Positions 24,801 through 31,899 are shown, counted from the first letter of the stretch. The stretch: DNA of 64,000 bases from Trichobilharzia regenti (GCA_944472135.2 OX235263.1:20823379-20887378), one strand, 5' to 3'. The notes: a model not told the origin generated them from the sequence alone. Numbers and translations are program-made.

Positions 24801-27800
24801 CCTGGTAACAAGTCAATCCCTGAGTCGCTCAAGTCACTTAGGGTTAAGTCCATAAGTATATCTATGATGAAATTGAATAGAAAAGGAGATAATGGGCATC
24901 CTTGACGGACACCACTAGTCGTCACCAGTTCAGATGACAGCTCGCCGTAAGCCCTCACCTGGCTGTATGAGTTCGAGCAGAGTGAGAGAGACGAAAAAAT
25001 GTAATGTATCAAAAGTATATTTAATATATCACAGGGCTTAACTGCTCTATTGTGACAAATGTGAAGGTAAAAACTCATTTTCACGGTTAAATAATAGTAC
25101 ACAACATTGACAGTGAGGATATTTTTTTAACCTGATATGCCAAAATCATACTAGCAACGAATTCACAATTCAATGATAAATTTGGTGATTACATTGAATA
25201 AACTTTTTATGAGGTTTTATTGAGTGGTCGAACCGACAAGTGAATCGAATTTGCAACTTGCACTGCTATATGTGGAATTTCACCATAAAATTATTCAGAT
25301 CACAATACATCATTTACTTGATATTATAAACGGCAGTCAACGGATATAATATAAAAGCATGGTGCTACATACTCCTCATTCATTGACTGGTATACGAAGT
25401 TAGATAAACACCCACATCAAACTAAGTACAACGCTGATAAGCTTGGCCCAAAATGAGTAAAACAGCCATCCGATGTTTCGATCACTTCAACCCAACCAAC
25501 CATCACTACGCGCTGATATCAGTGGTGCCCAACTTTTTATATATCAGGCAATCTATCAGTAGCATATAGTGACATGAACTGATAACTGTTAAGTTGCAGC
25601 TTGAATCACTTGTAGTCGAGAGCTATTGAGAAACGCCTTCTATTGATGCCTAAAAACTTAACTTCGCATCAGCTGTGGTCACTTTGGATTTGAAATCCCC
25701 ATCGGCAGTTGTATACTTCATCCGCTTGTTGATTTCATATTTCACATGAAGATGCAAGCGTAAGAATGGGGATATGACAACAAGAGGCAAAAAAGGATTC
25801 AACGTTACGTATACAGAGATAAATTTAAGACAAATCTTAAATACTAAATGTTTATGAAGTCCAATAACTTACTTCTAGTTATCCTCGGAAATGTTTCGTA
25901 ATGAAGTTATGGATGACACACGGAGGCTGTTTTATTAGCCACCACTGTGAATGCTCTCAGAAGTGATGTTTACTACAAATGAGGACGACCTACATGCGAA
26001 TCAGTAGCCCACTACACGAAAACGCAACAATATTGATCAATAACACAACACTACAAAAGCACCCAGCTTCCATTGGTTACGGTAAACTACGTAAGATTTA
26101 AGGAAAACTTAATAAAAGTTATATATGCATTATTCATACTTTCTGTGTAACCCTTAGAAACTGTTGTGAATGACAGAGACTGATATCGTAATTTTTTCGT
26201 TACCTAGCACAATATAGGCAAATTATTAATTCCGTTGTACTCTCTGAGAGAGTGATTTAATTGCTAAGTTTTTGTTATCCGTCTAGAGTTGCTACACTCT
26301 ATATCCGGATGTTCAGTAGGCAGTAAAAAAGGAGGCAAAAGAATGATAAGATAAAATACATAAAGAATTTAGAAAATACGATGAAGACATCGACAATGAG
26401 TCAATGTAGAACTTTGCACGAAAGGAAGGATGTAATTATGATGGATTTTAGTGCTGTAATAACTAGTCTCTATCTATAGGTTTCAGTAATTGAATGGACA
26501 CCAGTAAGATGACACAAGCTCCTTTACACGGTTTGTAACAACGGCAAATGACCTTTTTAGGGTCACGTCTTTATCTAGTCACTGTCTGCTTTAGTCCTAA
26601 CACAACAAGACAAACGGTGAATAAGTGGATGTGACATAGCCACCTCAGGTACTGGAGACTGATAATAATTAATTTTCATTACTTAATACCGTCTTTCTAA
26701 ATTCCACACCGCTAACTTGCTTTTGACTTCCAGTGGAGAATTAGATTAAAAATTTACAAGGAAACATTATTTTAGGTTGACACACTTCAAAACAAGGAGA
26801 AACAAGCGTGTATAGAAGAGAAAGAATGATTTAATGTAGAACGATGATATTCAAAGCTTCGAAAAAGACAAGAATCGAATACATAATTAATAAATAATTA
26901 ATTTTTCCTTCACGTTCCCAGTGGAACATAGGGCTTCAAGTTAGTGGCTTGAAGTTTCTGTAGCAGTGTTTATTTTTAGAGGATGGGGTTGCTAGCCTCA
27001 TGCCCAACCTTTCCTCTTTACCAGCATTATTTCTGGCTTAGCGAGGTAAAGGAGTGCGTCTGTGGCCGGAGATCGAACCCCGGACCATGTGCATGGTTGG
27101 CGAGCGTCCTAAACGCTGTGCCACCGACGCACATTCGAATACATATAGGCTGTCAAATAGCTTGTTTTAATTTGCCACACTACAACATGGAGAGGAAATA
27201 CAGAAATGAAGTGACCCTGACTACTTGGTTTTGACAGTTTGAATTATCTCCATAAATTCATCGACATACTACATCTCTAGCGTCATTTATAATCATGCTG
27301 ATTTGTCTGGAAAAGTGATTAAAATTTCATTCTTAGAGAACACAGCATCAGAAACATATGAGCTACAAACCACCACTACCACTGAAAGTGCAAAATTTAC
27401 TATTTCAAGGTAATAATGACGTAATATGGAGTGCTTGCTAGCCATGTACATTGCGTTTATTTAACCTCATTCTATCACTTTCATAAACTCTCCCTCAACT
27501 ATTCGATTCTATTTTTAGTGAGCAACTCACTATTGTCTCTTAGGTGTTCACTTTGAGCATTTTGTTTTATTTCTACAACATTTCCACACTCGTTAAGTAG
27601 GACAATCAACCAACGTGTTTTACATTTAACAACAATTCTTCCGTGAAATTCCAAATCTCTACTTTCAACGTCTTGTGAATAATTAATATTTTTTTTCATA
27701 TCTCTAAAAGCCACTTCTGACTTGCTGTAAAAATGGTTTCACATACACGTTTATCAAATGCTTGTACGAAAAAATCTACTAAGGACGCGATACTTATATG

Positions 27801-30594
27801 CATCGACAGTAACTACCTGGAAGTTGTATATAATACAGATTGATTAGGATTCCACTTTTAGATCGTAACACCCAGAAAATAAACAAGATACACCCTACAT
27901 GAAACTAAGCCAAAAATAGAATGAAAATTGCAGTAAAACTCTAAACAACTGTGACTATTGTACATAAAATGCTATCGGAATGGTAAATTCTCAACAAAGT
28001 AAGAGGATAAGAATGTGACATTTATAAGTCATCCCAGGTGATAACATAGTTTATAAATTGAAATGAAACGACCTATGCGAAAATAAAAATATGACAGAAA
28101 GGCTTAATTCCATATGCACATAATTACACAAAAGTAACTAAACTTACCAAGTCCCATCACCTGATGTGGTAACTATCTGGCTATCATTCACAAAACGGCA
28201 ACAAGACAGATAACCAGTGTGACCAGGAAGCTCCCGACTAACCCGAACATTTCCTTCACGTGTTTTTAGGCTATATATTGAACATATGTTGTCCAAACCG
28301 CCACATGCCACATAATTACCCGAGGGTGAGTATGCGCATGTCATAACCCAGCTGCTTCTCAGAGGAATAGCATGAACCTGAGGTAATCAAAATTACAAAA
28401 CATTATAAAGCTGCGCATGCTGACAATTAATTAAATAAACGTCAGTCACTAACACATCAGCATAGTAAATATATAACGAAAAATTATATTAGCCAAATTA
28501 AGTGTATCTAACGAAGGAAAAATAAAGTAGAACTAACTGATTCCTTTAAGGATATACAGATCTGCTTTTCATGAATATACATAGGCATACTCTAAGCCCT
28601 AAGCCAGTTTCATGTTGAGTAATTTTGAAGTGCTAGAAAACAACACGTAAGGTACAAAACAGTCTTAGACGTCTATTTTCCGATTGCAGATACAAGCGAA
28701 TTCCACAATATATAGATACATCCAACATAAACAGATTGACTGACACAACTCATAAACGTGGCACTAATCTATAAGGTACATCACCGTCTAGAAAACACCG
28801 ATCTATTCGACCTTTGTCATCTAAAGTTTGAAAACCTCCAAAAATCTTTATTTTTTTCGTCAGGTTTACGCGTCTGCTTCTAGGTAGGTCGATTTGAAAT
28901 GGTACAACTCTGCACATATATCTACACTAATTCGGGAGTAAATCTATCAATTGCCTCTCCAAAAGCAAATAAAACTTTGAAATAACACAAATGCACACCC
29001 GTAGGTGCAGCAATAGGAAAATTAAATACAGATGATGTGACTATACCAGGTGGAAACTACCGGTTCTTATGGACTAGGTAACTGAACATTCACTGTTACT
29101 GCTGCATTATTACGAATGGGAGCTCTTAGCTAGCATGATTCAATTTTCTATTACCTCTTCTCTTAATCATATCGAGGGAATTTTTCCTCGATTAGTGGAA
29201 TCACTTACAGACTGCAGGTCAGAAGGTATGGGATATGTAAAGCAGAGATCACTATTACTGTCTCAATAAGTTCTTTAATAAAAGAACCCTCTTTCGGGTC
29301 CCAAGCCCACCTTGTTTGATTTAGACTTTTACTACGAGACTCCAGTTCGATATCAACTAAGTTCTGCAATTACGGCACATGTAAAAAGTTTTATAACTTG
29401 GATAAAATTTGAAGATAAGATATCCTCATCTCGTGCTTAATGTAATTAGCGATTTTTGAAAATTAAAACGATCCAATAAATTAGTCTTTCTTGGATACTA
29501 TTTTGTCATACGAGTCCGGAAAGTGAGGCGGTGGGAAATTAATAGTCGACCCGTGAATTGCATTACAGACATTACTCTGTAAAAAAGCGATTATTCAGAA
29601 AACAAAAGTAGGTGAAATACCTCTGCTGGTTTTACAAGTCATTATTCAGTCTGGGCCTTCAATATAGTAACACCTCTAGTAAATTCGCATTCTTTTTCAA
29701 TTCAGGTTGACTGACCCTAATACGAATCAGAAAACCAATCTAATACCCCATTTTCTCTGTCAATAACTCTAGATTACCAGTGTCATGGTTCTCTTTGGGT
29801 TTCTACGTAAGCGAACGACACACAGTTGTTTAATCAATGCTTCACATGATTCTTCAAATGATACGCATTAATATAAATTTAACAGTAGTATAACCAAGGG
29901 TAGAAAATATTGTGCAGTAACTTAAGAGGAGGTGATTACCAGCAAAAGTACGCCACTATAGATTCTTCGTCAGAGATATGAGCTCTATTAATATAAAGAA
30001 TACCAAGATGATCATGTCACAGAAACTACTTTTTCATATCCATATGCAGCGACGAAAAAACTAAGTTATTATGAAGAGACTCAGTTGAAAATTGACCTGT
30101 GAAGCGTGAAGTACATCGACCGAATGATATACAAATAACTTTAAAGAGTTCCATACTAACATCAGAAATTATGCGTACTTAGATGCGGACAAGCAAAACT
30201 GCATATTCAACTATCCACAATACCCAAATTGTGATGATCACATAAGCATTAAACAATCATTTGGTGCGACTAAATAACACACCTTGTTGGTAGTATATCC
30301 GTCCCATACAATTAATTTTCCATCTTGCGAAGCTGATACTAGATTACGCGAATCCGAACACCAATGCATGGCATATATCTTCGCCAGGTGGCCCCGCAAA
30401 GTCCTCCTGCTTCGTAGTTGAGTACGGTTAATATACTCCACATCCGCAGTTGCTTGTTGTAAGGTAATATCAGCAGCAACTCTTCGTGCTTCCTAGGAAA
30501 ACAAACAAAATAAATCTTAACCGATCTTGAATCGTACTCTGATTTGACTCTTAAGTTGCTCCGTTTCCTGACGCAGTTGATCTAGCTCGCCCAT
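1..30594 (-). CDS. GNB1: Guanine nucleotide-binding protein subunit beta (G-beta, WD40), partial at 3' end
   Basis: G-beta subunit of heterotrimeric G proteins, a seven-bladed WD40 propeller that pairs with G-gamma and binds G-alpha at the inner face of the plasma membrane. Coding exons on the minus strand: 30594-30538, 30492-30283, 28377-28148, 23517-23388, 2639-2351 and 79-1 (continuing past the edge). All introns are GT-AG and the junction phases (0, 0, 2, 0, 1) keep one frame. The protein starts [19 protein letters not shown], the N-terminal helix that forms a coiled coil with G-gamma. Blade signatures follow, such as [46 protein letters not shown] and [13 protein letters not shown], all hallmarks of animal G-beta. 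Only the C-terminal part of blade 7 is outside. Family length is about 340 aa. The gene is very large because of repeat-filled introns. The symbol follows the vertebrate orthologue group by family similarity. Confidence 0.95.
251..306 (-). ncRNA. Hammerhead ribozyme relic
   Basis: Helix I GTACTG/CAGTAC is a perfect 6 bp. Then come ATGAAGA where CTGANGA is required (C3 is A), helix II GTCC...GGAC, GAAA, and a palindromic helix III ACAGCTGT followed by the cleavage residue C. Everything except C3 fits a type I hammerhead. The C3 change is expected to abolish or greatly lower cleavage. Confidence 0.6.
307..388. repeat. 82 bp near-perfect palindrome made of two tRNA-like SINE heads
   Basis: The two 41 bp arms are inverted copies with about three mismatches, centred on CCGAGCTCGG (343-352). 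Each arm carries a Pol III B-box-like GGTTCGAATCCCGG in opposite orientation, so there is no spacer loop. Confidence 0.9.
470..590 (-). repeat. tRNA-derived SINE relic (B-box only)
   Basis: On the minus strand, GGATTCGAATCCTGCTCCACCTA resembles a B-box with a downstream segment. The same segment recurs on the plus strand near 60820-60845, which supports a dispersed family rather than a working tRNA. Confidence 0.5.
691..937 (+). repeat. SINE-Gly copy
   Basis: The head GGTGGTAGTTCAGCGGTAGAAT resembles tRNA-Gly (A-box), with B-box GGTTCGACTCC near 745. The body is family-specific and the 3' end is AAGCCCTATGTTC...AAGGGAATAAATAAA, the LINE-B-type tail. There is no aminoacyl-stem closure, so it is not a tRNA gene. 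Confidence 0.8.
1060..1925 (+). pseudogene. RTE-A LINE 3' fragment, split by SINE-V
   Basis: Decayed C-terminal part of the RTE-A polyprotein (the region equivalent to [13 protein letters not shown]...HRCL) followed by the 3' UTR ending GTTCTATGTTGAAACTC. The copy is interrupted at 1287-1487 by a SINE-V. Here the CTGTGAGACGTG segment lacks the 4 bp duplication seen in other copies. Confidence 0.75.
1287..1487 (-). repeat. SINE-V copy (tRNA-derived)
   Basis: On the minus strand it begins GTGCGTCGGTGGCACAGTGG (A-box), with B-box GGTTCGATCCC about 50 nt on. A ~120 nt body ends in GTGTGGAATCAAGCTGTAATC and an AAAT-rich tail. It is one of three copies (also 7538-7738 and 35354-35548). Confidence 0.85.
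2045..2270 (+). repeat. SINE-Gly copy, diverged
   Basis: tRNA-like head GGTTCACTGGTACAATAACC, B-box GGGGTTCGATCC near 2100, and the tail ...CCCAGAACGCAAAGAAATGAG. It lies in the 2.3 kb G-beta intron just downstream (gene sense) of exon 5. Confidence 0.65.
2351..2639 (-). CDS. GNB1: G-beta coding exon 5
   Basis: This 289 bp exon encodes [57 protein letters not shown] and [11 protein letters not shown] up to QERCG, covering blades 5 and 6. It starts after ttttag at 2640 and ends at a gtaagt donor at 2350. The final G pairs with GT of the next exon for Gly. Confidence 0.95.
3100..3755 (+). pseudogene. RTE-A LINE 3' fragment
   Basis: 5'-truncated, frameshifted copy spanning the C-terminal RTE-A segment (equivalents of [21 protein letters not shown] and LETIGDM) and the 3' UTR. 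It ends in a CAGTCAGTCAGTCA repeat at about 3738-3752. Many stops make it non-functional. Confidence 0.75.
3765..3995 (+). repeat. SINE-Gly copy, diverged, abutting the RTE-A tail
   Basis: Head GATGATTCAGTGGTAGCATG TTTCGCCAACC matches the tRNA-Gly-like A-box region. The body and the CAGAACACAAAGGA tail match the SINE-Gly family. It lies directly downstream of an RTE-A 3' end. Confidence 0.65.
4545..4660 (-). repeat. RTE-A 3' UTR tail only
   Basis: Minus-strand copy of the RTE-A terminal ~110 bp (GTGTATCAGCTGGAACTGTTG...), ending in CTGTCAGTCAGTCAGT near 4545-4560. Only the 3' end remains, as expected of extreme 5' truncation. Confidence 0.65.
4790..5650 (-). pseudogene. RTE-A LINE fragment (host of a nested copy)
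   Basis: Minus-strand RT C-terminal segment in two pieces, 5650-5514 and 5090-4790, contiguous in the element once the plus-strand insert 5091-5501 and one copy of the 12 bp duplication are removed. It carries the 4 bp duplication (GTAAGTGAGAC) shared by several RTE-A copies. Confidence 0.75.
5091..5501 (+). mobile_element. Nested 5'-truncated RTE-A insertion with 12 bp TSD
   Basis: Plus-strand copy of the last ~410 bp of RTE-A (GCTGACATAGGGTCAGGCTGG... to CTATGTCGAAAACAGATAGACAGACAGACA). It is flanked by the direct repeat GTTAGTCGGATA at 5079-5090 and 5502-5513. The repeat belongs to the older minus-strand RTE-A copy, so the insertion order is clear. Confidence 0.88.
5660..6325. other. AT-rich intron sequence, nothing recognised
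   Basis: No coding signal, tRNA-like box or repeat shared with the rest of the window was seen on either strand. Confidence 0.5.
6326..7213. mobile_element. Foldback element with ~230 bp inverted arms, probably Penelope-derived
   Basis: Arms 6358-6594 and 6969-7197 are inverted copies (about 90% by eye) around a 375 bp centre with no RT. The right arm carries CTCTGAAGATGATTCCGTCGATAAAG, similar to the CTGAAGATG motif in the termini of the Penelope element at 11.5-13.1 kb. Flanks GTGCTCGAAATCACC (6326) and GTGCTCGATATGTCACC (7197) may be a decayed target duplication. Confidence 0.6.
7310..7862 (+). pseudogene. RTE-A LINE 3' fragment, split by SINE-V
   Basis: Decayed C-terminal and 3' UTR sequence (GGTTAAACCAAAATACTGC..., then TTTTGTGCAAAGTTCTAAACTG). 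It is interrupted by a SINE-V at 7538-7738. No intact frame. Confidence 0.7.
7538..7738 (-). repeat. SINE-V copy inside RTE-A
   Basis: Minus strand: GTGCGTCAGTGGCACAGTGG, B-box GGTTCGATCCC, the same body as 1287-1487, and an A-rich tail at the left. Over about 190 bp it differs from the 1.3 kb copy at only a few positions. Confidence 0.85.
8625..8745. repeat. Degenerate telomere-like CCTAAC-rich stretch
   Basis: Runs of CTAACCCTAAC, CTAGCCCTAGCCTAAACC and CCTAACCTG resemble degenerated CCCTAA units. They are not a clean array. A GGTTAG-rich relative is at 57510-57595. Confidence 0.4.
8985..9115 (+). repeat. Composite of RTE-A tail (minus) and Smalpha-like fragment (plus)
   Basis: 8985-9035 matches the inverted RTE-A 3' UTR (CCACACTCCATGAAGTACAC). 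9045-9110 has B-box GGTTCGAACCCC followed by GGATGCGTACTGCCGAAGAG, the start of a hammerhead segment that is cut short. Confidence 0.55.
9115..9850. other. Intron sequence, nothing recognised
   Basis: AT-rich, with no open frame of credible length, no tRNA-like boxes and no clear match to other repeats in the window. Confidence 0.45.
9855..10980 (+). pseudogene. RTE-A LINE fragment with an inverted RTE-A segment replacing its middle
   Basis: Plus-strand RTE-A runs from about 9855 (CTGACCACTTCACTCACTTGGG) to 10203 (CACCGATTGAGATG) and resumes at about 10777 to the tail at 10975. The intervening consensus (about 250 bp) is missing and is replaced by the minus-strand segment 10204-10775. It carries the 4 bp duplication (GGGAGTGAGGC) near 10080. 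Confidence 0.7.
10204..10775 (-). pseudogene. Inverted RTE-A segment lacking its 3' terminus
   Basis: Minus-strand RTE-A 3' region, almost identical by eye to 23852-24425. It encodes [38 protein letters not shown] and similar. It lacks the last ~110 bp of the 3' UTR that the 23.7 kb copy has, and it has the GAGCGAGACC duplication. Confidence 0.75.
11030..11440 (-). pseudogene. RTE-A LINE 3' fragment, decayed
   Basis: The minus strand holds the 3' UTR tail near 11050-11110 and relics of the C-terminal coding region to about 11440 (GTTAGGGCACGTGTTATACATACCG, compare TAGGACATGTGTTACGTATGCC in better copies). Confidence 0.6.
11536..13125 (+). mobile_element. Penelope-like element with inverted terminal repeats
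   Basis: Arms 11536-11718 and 12942-13125 are inverted ~184 bp copies (more than 95% by eye). Between them lies a Penelope-type RT fused to a GIY-YIG nuclease. Only the C-terminal two thirds of the RT is present, so the element is 5'-truncated; Penelope elements commonly carry inverted or tandem partial copies. Both arms include a hammerhead-like motif (finding listed). Confidence 0.85.
11727..12935 (+). pseudogene. Penelope-like reverse transcriptase with GIY-YIG endonuclease, frameshifted
   Basis: The longest frame, 11819-12760, encodes 313 codons. [10 protein letters not shown] is at 33-42, the catalytic YVDD at 65-68, and KIPFLDVLV at 99-107, all typical of Penelope RTs. IIYKINC at 255-261 with YIG at 268-270 forms the GIY-YIG core. 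The frame breaks at about 12757; the next frame continues [20 protein letters not shown], the usual C-terminus. Upstream, 11727-11815 encodes [21 protein letters not shown] in another frame, so at least two frameshifts disable it. In the family the RT and nuclease act together in target-primed copying. Confidence 0.88.
13130..13705. other. Intron sequence, nothing recognised
   Basis: AT-rich, with short direct repeats only and no coding or RNA-gene signal. Confidence 0.45.
13709..15395 (-). mobile_element. Second Penelope-like element, decayed, with inverted ends
   Basis: Inverted copies at 13709-13797 and 15295-15392 (about 85% by eye; TTTTGTATTTCCCA and its complement). On the minus strand, 15090-14940 reads [27 protein letters not shown], a relic of the GIY-YIG domain. 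14840-14710 reads [17 protein letters not shown], like the Penelope C-terminus. The GCGAAACGTC motif in the left arm resembles the 3' part of a Penelope hammerhead. Interrupted by a SINE-Gly. Confidence 0.6.
14285..14508 (-). repeat. SINE-Gly copy
   Basis: On the minus strand, the tRNA-like head is at 14440-14508 with B-box GGTTTCGAACC-type sequence. The tail TATGTTCCACTGGGGAACGTGAAGG followed by A-rich sequence is at the left. It lies within the Penelope relic 13709-15395. Confidence 0.8.
15436..15462. repeat. (TA)n microsatellite
   Basis: Perfect alternating AT run of about 20 bp in the G-beta intron. Confidence 0.9.
15463..16100. other. Intron sequence, nothing recognised
   Basis: AT-rich, with no repeats shared with the rest of the window and no coding signal. 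Confidence 0.4.
16100..16216 (-). repeat. Hammerhead SINE relic (CCTAGG type)
   Basis: Minus strand 16208-16170 reads CTGATGA, a weak helix II GTATC...GGCAT, AAAA in place of GAAA, then the palindrome CCTAGG and TC. Core residue G12 is lost, so it should be inactive. It abuts the LINE-B fragment that starts near 16217. Confidence 0.55.
16217..17262 (+). pseudogene. LINE-B reverse transcriptase, 3' half, decayed
   Basis: From [20 protein letters not shown] (compare the usual GVRQGCLLSP) the copy runs into an open stretch, 16328-16783, containing [11 protein letters not shown], whose FADD is the catalytic motif C, and [14 protein letters not shown]. The frame then breaks. Later segments are equivalents of [10 protein letters not shown] and GRRAMSAS. 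The end, CAAGCCCTATGTTCCGCTCGG (17208-17230), is followed by an AATAATAATA tail. It is a non-LTR retrotransposon, 5'-truncated and non-functional. Clade not assigned with certainty. Confidence 0.75.
17330..17505 (+). repeat. tRNA-derived SINE relic with partial hammerhead
   Basis: B-box GGGTTCGAATCCC at 17389-17401. 17441-17470 reads CTGACAAACACGACACCTAGATC, a collapsed hammerhead with most of helix II deleted and GAAA changed to GACA. Confidence 0.5.
17612..18012 (-). pseudogene. RTE-A LINE fragment
   Basis: Minus strand C-terminal coding relic (CCGTCCTCCTTTATGGCTG... through TGGTGGTAGTGGTCAAATC). It carries the 4 bp duplication as GTGAGTGAGAC near 17957. The 3' UTR is missing at the left end. 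Confidence 0.7.
18013..18980. other. Intron sequence, nothing recognised
   Basis: The 96-codon open stretch at 18322-18612 has no recognisable domain and no support as an exon. Confidence 0.4.
18981..19228 (+). repeat. SINE-Gly copy
   Basis: Head GCATCGGTGGTTTGGCGGAA GAATACTCGCC is the clearest tRNA-Gly resemblance in the window. The B-box, GGGATTCAACC, is degraded, and the tail is TTCTATGTTCCATTCAGAACGCAAAG. Confidence 0.85.
19420..19700 (-). mobile_element. Smalpha-type SINE carrying a hammerhead ribozyme
   Basis: Minus strand order: tRNA-like A-box GGTGGTCTAGTGGATAAC (~19692-19672), B-box GGTCCGAGTCC (19640-19630), hammerhead (19596-19545), then a tail region. This order (Pol III promoter followed by ribozyme) is that of the schistosome Smalpha family. 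Confidence 0.8.
19545..19596 (-). ncRNA. Hammerhead ribozyme, complete catalytic core
   Basis: Minus strand: helix I strand ATCCA, then CTGACGA (C3-A9 all conserved), helix II GTCC-CAAATA-GGAC, GAAA, and helix III as the 8 nt palindrome ATGCGCAT. Cleavage residue C follows in the triplet ATC, then A and helix I partner TGGAT. Relative to the usual schistosome form one helix I pair is lost, leaving a bulged A. The tiny palindromic helix III suggests activity as a dimer, as in other type I hammerheads. Self-cleavage itself is inferred. Confidence 0.85.
19735..19872 (+). repeat. Second Smalpha-like copy, opposite ribozyme orientation
   Basis: 19740-19785 repeats 19432-19477 (TTGGAGCAAAGTGCTCGGTC) in the same orientation, but the hammerhead that follows is on the plus strand. 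The two copies are therefore rearranged relative to each other. Confidence 0.65.
19786..19837 (+). ncRNA. Hammerhead ribozyme relic
   Basis: ATCCAG / CCGGAT helix I with one mismatch, ATGACGA instead of CTGACGA (C3 to A), helix II GTCC-AAAAT-GGAC, GAAA, then TTCGCATC with a broken helix III. Probably inactive. Confidence 0.7.
20365..20600 (-). repeat. Smalpha-like SINE relic with degraded hammerhead
   Basis: Same family as 195-420: GGGAGTACTGGACAGTTGTTTCGTCC at about 20451 is the inverted 3' half of a hammerhead (CAGTAC, GTC, GAAA, GGAC). Its core 5' half is lost. B-box region degraded. Confidence 0.55.
20765..21062 (+). repeat. Smalpha-like SINE relic, plus orientation
   Basis: 20921-20975 reads GAGTACTGCTGAAAAATCCC AAACTAGAAGGAAACAGTTG TCC: CTGAAAA (G8 lost), then GGAAA and ACAGTTGT. 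It is the inverse of the 20.4 kb relic, about 300 bp away. Confidence 0.5.
21065..22400. other. Intron sequence with one long (TA)n run
   Basis: An AT dinucleotide run of about 40 bp lies at 21831-21870. Otherwise no gene, RNA or shared repeat was seen. Confidence 0.5.
22405..22640. repeat. Hammerhead SINE with two opposed ribozyme relics
   Basis: Minus strand 22476-22441: CTGACCA (G8 to C), GAAA, CCTAGG, TC. Plus strand 22573-22612: CTGGTCG, GTGCC...GCAT, GAAA, CCTAAATC. A B-box-like GGTTCGAATC lies between them at 22544-22553. Both ribozymes are decayed. Confidence 0.6.
22688..23022 (+). mobile_element. Solo LTR, 335 bp, with 4 bp TSD
   Basis: Starts TGTGGTGAGAGCAGG and ends GTCGTTACA. 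Flanked by TACT at 22684-22687 and 23023-23026 (ATACT if the terminal A is shared). It contains a TATA box (TATATAAAA, ~22954) and an AATAAA signal (22980), consistent with U3-R-U5. A second copy enters at 63881. Confidence 0.85.
23388..23517 (-). CDS. GNB1: G-beta coding exon 4
   Basis: This 130 bp exon reads (C)[25 protein letters not shown] and GACDASAK, the fourth blade region. It follows a TAG acceptor at 23518-23520 and precedes a gttagt donor at 23387. It sits between a 4.6 kb intron and a 20.7 kb intron. Confidence 0.94.
23745..24990 (-). pseudogene. RTE-A LINE, 5'-truncated, frameshifted
   Basis: Reverse transcriptase from just before motif B to the C-terminus and 3' UTR. Minus strand 24960-24350 reads [30 protein letters not shown] and [15 protein letters not shown] (catalytic YADD). 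The 4 bp duplication GAGCGAGACC shifts the frame right after LLYGCE, ending the open stretch at 24347. The remaining C-terminal region, [20 protein letters not shown], is in another frame. The 3' UTR ends near 23745. Confidence 0.85.
24995..26900. other. Intron sequence, nothing recognised
   Basis: No convincing coding or RNA feature. A few short stretches (for example 26400-26420, GTAGAACTTTGCACG) look like the RTE-A tail but are too short to call. Confidence 0.4.
26905..27134 (-). repeat. SINE-Gly copy
   Basis: Minus strand: GTGCGTCGGTGGCACAGCGT head, B-box GGGTTCGATCTCC near 27073, tail CTATGTTCCACTGGGAACGT GAAGGAAA. By eye it is more than 85% alike to 14285-14508. Confidence 0.8.
27140..28147. 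other. G-beta intron, nothing recognised
   Basis: Part of the 4.6 kb intron between exons 3 and 4. AT-rich, with no repeat or coding signal. Confidence 0.45.
28148..28377 (-). CDS. GNB1: G-beta coding exon 3
   Basis: This 230 bp exon encodes [27 protein letters not shown] and [11 protein letters not shown], covering the end of blade 1 to the end of blade 3. It closes with TG of a Cys codon completed by the next exon. Acceptor cctcag at 28378, donor gtaagt at 28147. Confidence 0.95.
28378..30282. other. G-beta intron between exons 2 and 3, nothing recognised
   Basis: This 1.9 kb intron lacks the RTE-A and SINE copies common elsewhere in the window. Confidence 0.5.
30283..30492 (-). CDS. GNB1: G-beta coding exon 2
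   Basis: Seventy codons in phase 0, from [13 protein letters not shown] through blade 1 ([16 protein letters not shown], then [14 protein letters not shown]) to YTTNK. Acceptor ttcctag at 30493-30499, donor gtgtgt at 30282. The reading frame extends past the donor into the intron for a few codons; TTNK followed by [10 protein letters not shown] in the next exon is the conserved join. Confidence 0.95.
30538..30594 (-). CDS. GNB1: G-beta coding exon 1
   Basis: The ATG at 30594 opens 19 codons, [19 protein letters not shown], the amphipathic N-terminal helix. The exon ends in AGA followed by the donor gtacga. The next intron (30537-30493) is only 45 nt. The start is chosen because it matches the conserved N-terminus of the family. 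Confidence 0.93.
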
Positions 30595-31890
30595 ATTGCG
30601 TTATGACGGGAATACTAATCTCAAAAGGGAAGATATACACTACACATCGATCCTGACCAACATCTCAGGTGTTTAAGAAGATGGTGAGTGTATTCTCAAT
30701 TGGATAGTTAAAACAAATAGGGATAACATATCACTTGTCACATATTAAAATATAATTTGCTTAAAAGAATTAAAATATATGAGGCTTTTTAAACAAAAAA
30801 TATGTGACAGGGCTACCAAACAGGCACAAATGAGATTTGAAATTAGCTTCAACAGTTTTTACTTACAACACCTAAAAGCCCTTCTACAAGCTAGTGCAGA
30901 CTAAAAAGTTTCTTTGTGATCGCTTCTTGGCTGTAAGATAAAGGCTTCTGGTCTTCGATAAACTTCTGCGATGTTCCTGCCATCCCTTGCCTGTCGTTGC
31001 TCTGAATAACTCCAAGGGGATTGGTACGGCAATGGTAGGTATTACCCTGAAATTACTAGCCACAACACTCATCACTGCGTAGTGGATGCCGACCCTCACT
31101 GTTTAAGCGTAAATGTGTAGCTTAATGCCCGCGATCAAGCATCAACGCCGTTTGGCAAACTGTCGTGTTATGTTAGGTAGTTCGCACAAAATGCCTAGCT
31201 ATTTGAGCAATCATCCTCGCGCTACGAATTTGGTCGTATTTCGGACAGTCAATTTGGTGCTTTGCGTTGTCTTTGGTCTACGCGGAACGAATACACAGAA
31301 GTTATGGGTATAACATCCTGCGTTGGCATACCTCGTACTTTCCATGAACGTCAACACCCTCAGCCTTCGGAGTACCTATATTGGTGATACGCTGTTTGTA
31401 GGATTGGGTGTGTTAAAACCGTATCGTTACTGTCAATGTAGTTGGTACTTCCATCCGTCAGTCATCTGGTTTGTTCAGAAGAGAGATAATAATAGTAAAT
31501 CATAAGAAGCAAGGGTGACAGATATGACAGTGACGGTTACATAGACTCAAAAAAGAAAAACATAAAAACAGATAAGCTATTAATTTCATCAAGTGAAAAA
31601 AAATACACAAATATATACATTTATTTAAATTGAACAAATATAAATGGTTGTCAAAAGGGTGGAACAAGGGGGAATTGGCAGGGATGAAGGACCAGTTTAA
31701 GTCAGTTGCCATTAATAGTGTGTGAGTTTTTGAGGGATAGACCATTTGGACGAAGTCCTTGTGTTTCTTTATAGCTGTCCAGTTTCCTCCACGTAGGCTT
31801 CAGTAGCCACGTCCACCAGTGGAGAGTTCCGAGGGCGTCAAACACCATGAAAAGAGAAATGGGGGCATACTCGAGTCTTTGCCGTCTGGT
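30595..31890. other. G-beta upstream region and start of intergenic space
   Basis: Should contain the 5' UTR and promoter of the minus-strand G-beta gene. I see no clear TATA box or conserved element. Open stretches of 60-81 codons (30884-31745) have no recognisable domain. Confidence 0.4.
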
Positions 31891-31899
31891 GACCTATCC

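Noticed and set aside
24582..24905. 107-codon plus-strand ORF (and its near twin at 50775-51098)
   Set aside because: Antisense shadow of the RTE-A reverse transcriptase; its conservation in both copies only reflects the LINE.
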